From: Firmicutes bacterium UBA1535 | Lineage (GTDB): Bacteria > Bacillota > Clostridia > Tissierellales > Sedimentibacteraceae | Direction of reading: 5' to 3' | Assembly (NCBI GenBank): GCA_002323775.1 | Contig: DCPV01000242.1 | Location: forward strand, 12,518-18,211 | Length of the DNA: 5,694 bases | The notes under the pieces: generated by a model | Told to the model about the DNA's origin: nothing | Seen by the model: only the letters and a program-made list of their open reading frames with translations | Databases searched by the model: none | Shown here: positions 5,401 to 5,694 of the stretch, in pieces | Numbering within the stretch: the first letter of the stretch is position 1 | How the letters are laid out: the number at the start of each line of letters is the position of its first letter | Program-made: the position numbers and the translations under genes

Positions 5401-5694
5401 ATGAGAGATATCAATCAGTATTTAAGAAGAAGTGAGCTGTTTCAACAACGAAAAACAAGTAAAGTCACGTTGAATATTCCTTTAACAATTGCAGTTTATT
5501 TTATATTATGGTTGATTGGACTTGGGTTAGGGAGATTTCTTGTGCAGGTAGTTTTTAATGCCCTTGGTTTGACAGCTAATACGAATAGGACGCTTATGCT
5601 TGCATTAAGAAAATTAATGGTTTGTGGAACACAGATAATAATTTTCTTTTCATGGGTAAAATTTGTGGAAAAACGACCTGTGAATTCGGTTGGT
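5401..5694 (+). CDS. CPBP-family (CAAX/Abi) intramembrane metalloprotease, N-terminal part
   Basis: The frame is open to the right edge (98 residues visible). The ATG has AGGAG five bases upstream. The N-terminal 22 residues are polar and basic (MRDINQYLRRSELFQQRK). Membrane segments follow at about 24-48 (IPLTIAVYFILWLIGLGLG) and about 64-86 (LRKLMVCGTQIIIFFSWVKF). The sequence ends in FVEKRPVNSVG, which is the conserved step between early membrane helices and the core of CPBP proteases. The diagnostic EExxxR and histidine motifs of the active site would lie outside the window. Members process prenylated or bacteriocin-related proteins, or act in self-immunity or abortive infection, but the substrate here is unknown. 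It follows the terminator-like hairpin, so it is probably a separate transcription unit rather than part of the peptide cassette. Confidence 0.62.
   Translation, partial: MRDINQYLRRSELFQQRKTSKVTLNIPLTIAVYFILWLIGLGLGRFLVQVVFNALGLTANTNRTLMLALRKLMVCGTQIIIFFSWVKFVEKRPVNSVG

Overview
The window is AT-rich, uses strong AGGAGG-type ribosome binding sites, and contains gene families common in gut Clostridia. This suggests a Bacillota genome, probably Lachnospiraceae-like. Every recognisable gene is on the + strand. The content is accessory: pieces of defence-type genes surround an intact cassette that looks like a ribosomal peptide (graspetide) pathway.

Left part (1-1452): the C-terminal end of a DUF3732 SMC/ABC-like ATPase of the ABC-three-component type runs in from the left edge. 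Next is a GIY-YIG nuclease remnant that is frameshifted and lacks its N-terminal part, then a small DUF6508-like protein with a good ribosome binding site.

Centre (about 1498-3900): a promoter-like sequence precedes three tightly packed genes. The first is an ATP-grasp ligase of the MvdC/MvdD (graspetide macrocyclase) type. The second is a protein with three membrane segments that I do not recognise. The third is a 121-residue acidic protein carrying four copies of a 15-residue unit, T-x-x-T-x-[T/N/S]-x-E-x-S-D-P-D-E-F, with near-constant spacing. Hydroxyl residues followed by acidic residues, repeated after a basic leader and encoded next to an ATP-grasp enzyme, is the architecture expected of a multi-core graspetide precursor. 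The four SDPDEF copies use different synonymous codons, so selection appears to act on the peptide. I do not recognise this core motif as that of microviridin or plesiocin. This cassette is the best candidate here for an undescribed system.

Right part (3989-5694): a coiled-coil plus TIR-domain gene is broken by an in-frame UAG and by a one-base frameshift. It is followed by about 540 bases without a clear gene, holding a chain of small palindromes, a long terminator-like hairpin and a possible structured leader. The window ends inside the N-terminus of a CPBP-family (CAAX/Abi) membrane protease. The ATPase, GIY-YIG, TIR and CPBP genes together suggest a defence-type or variable island in which some genes are decaying while the peptide cassette remains open.
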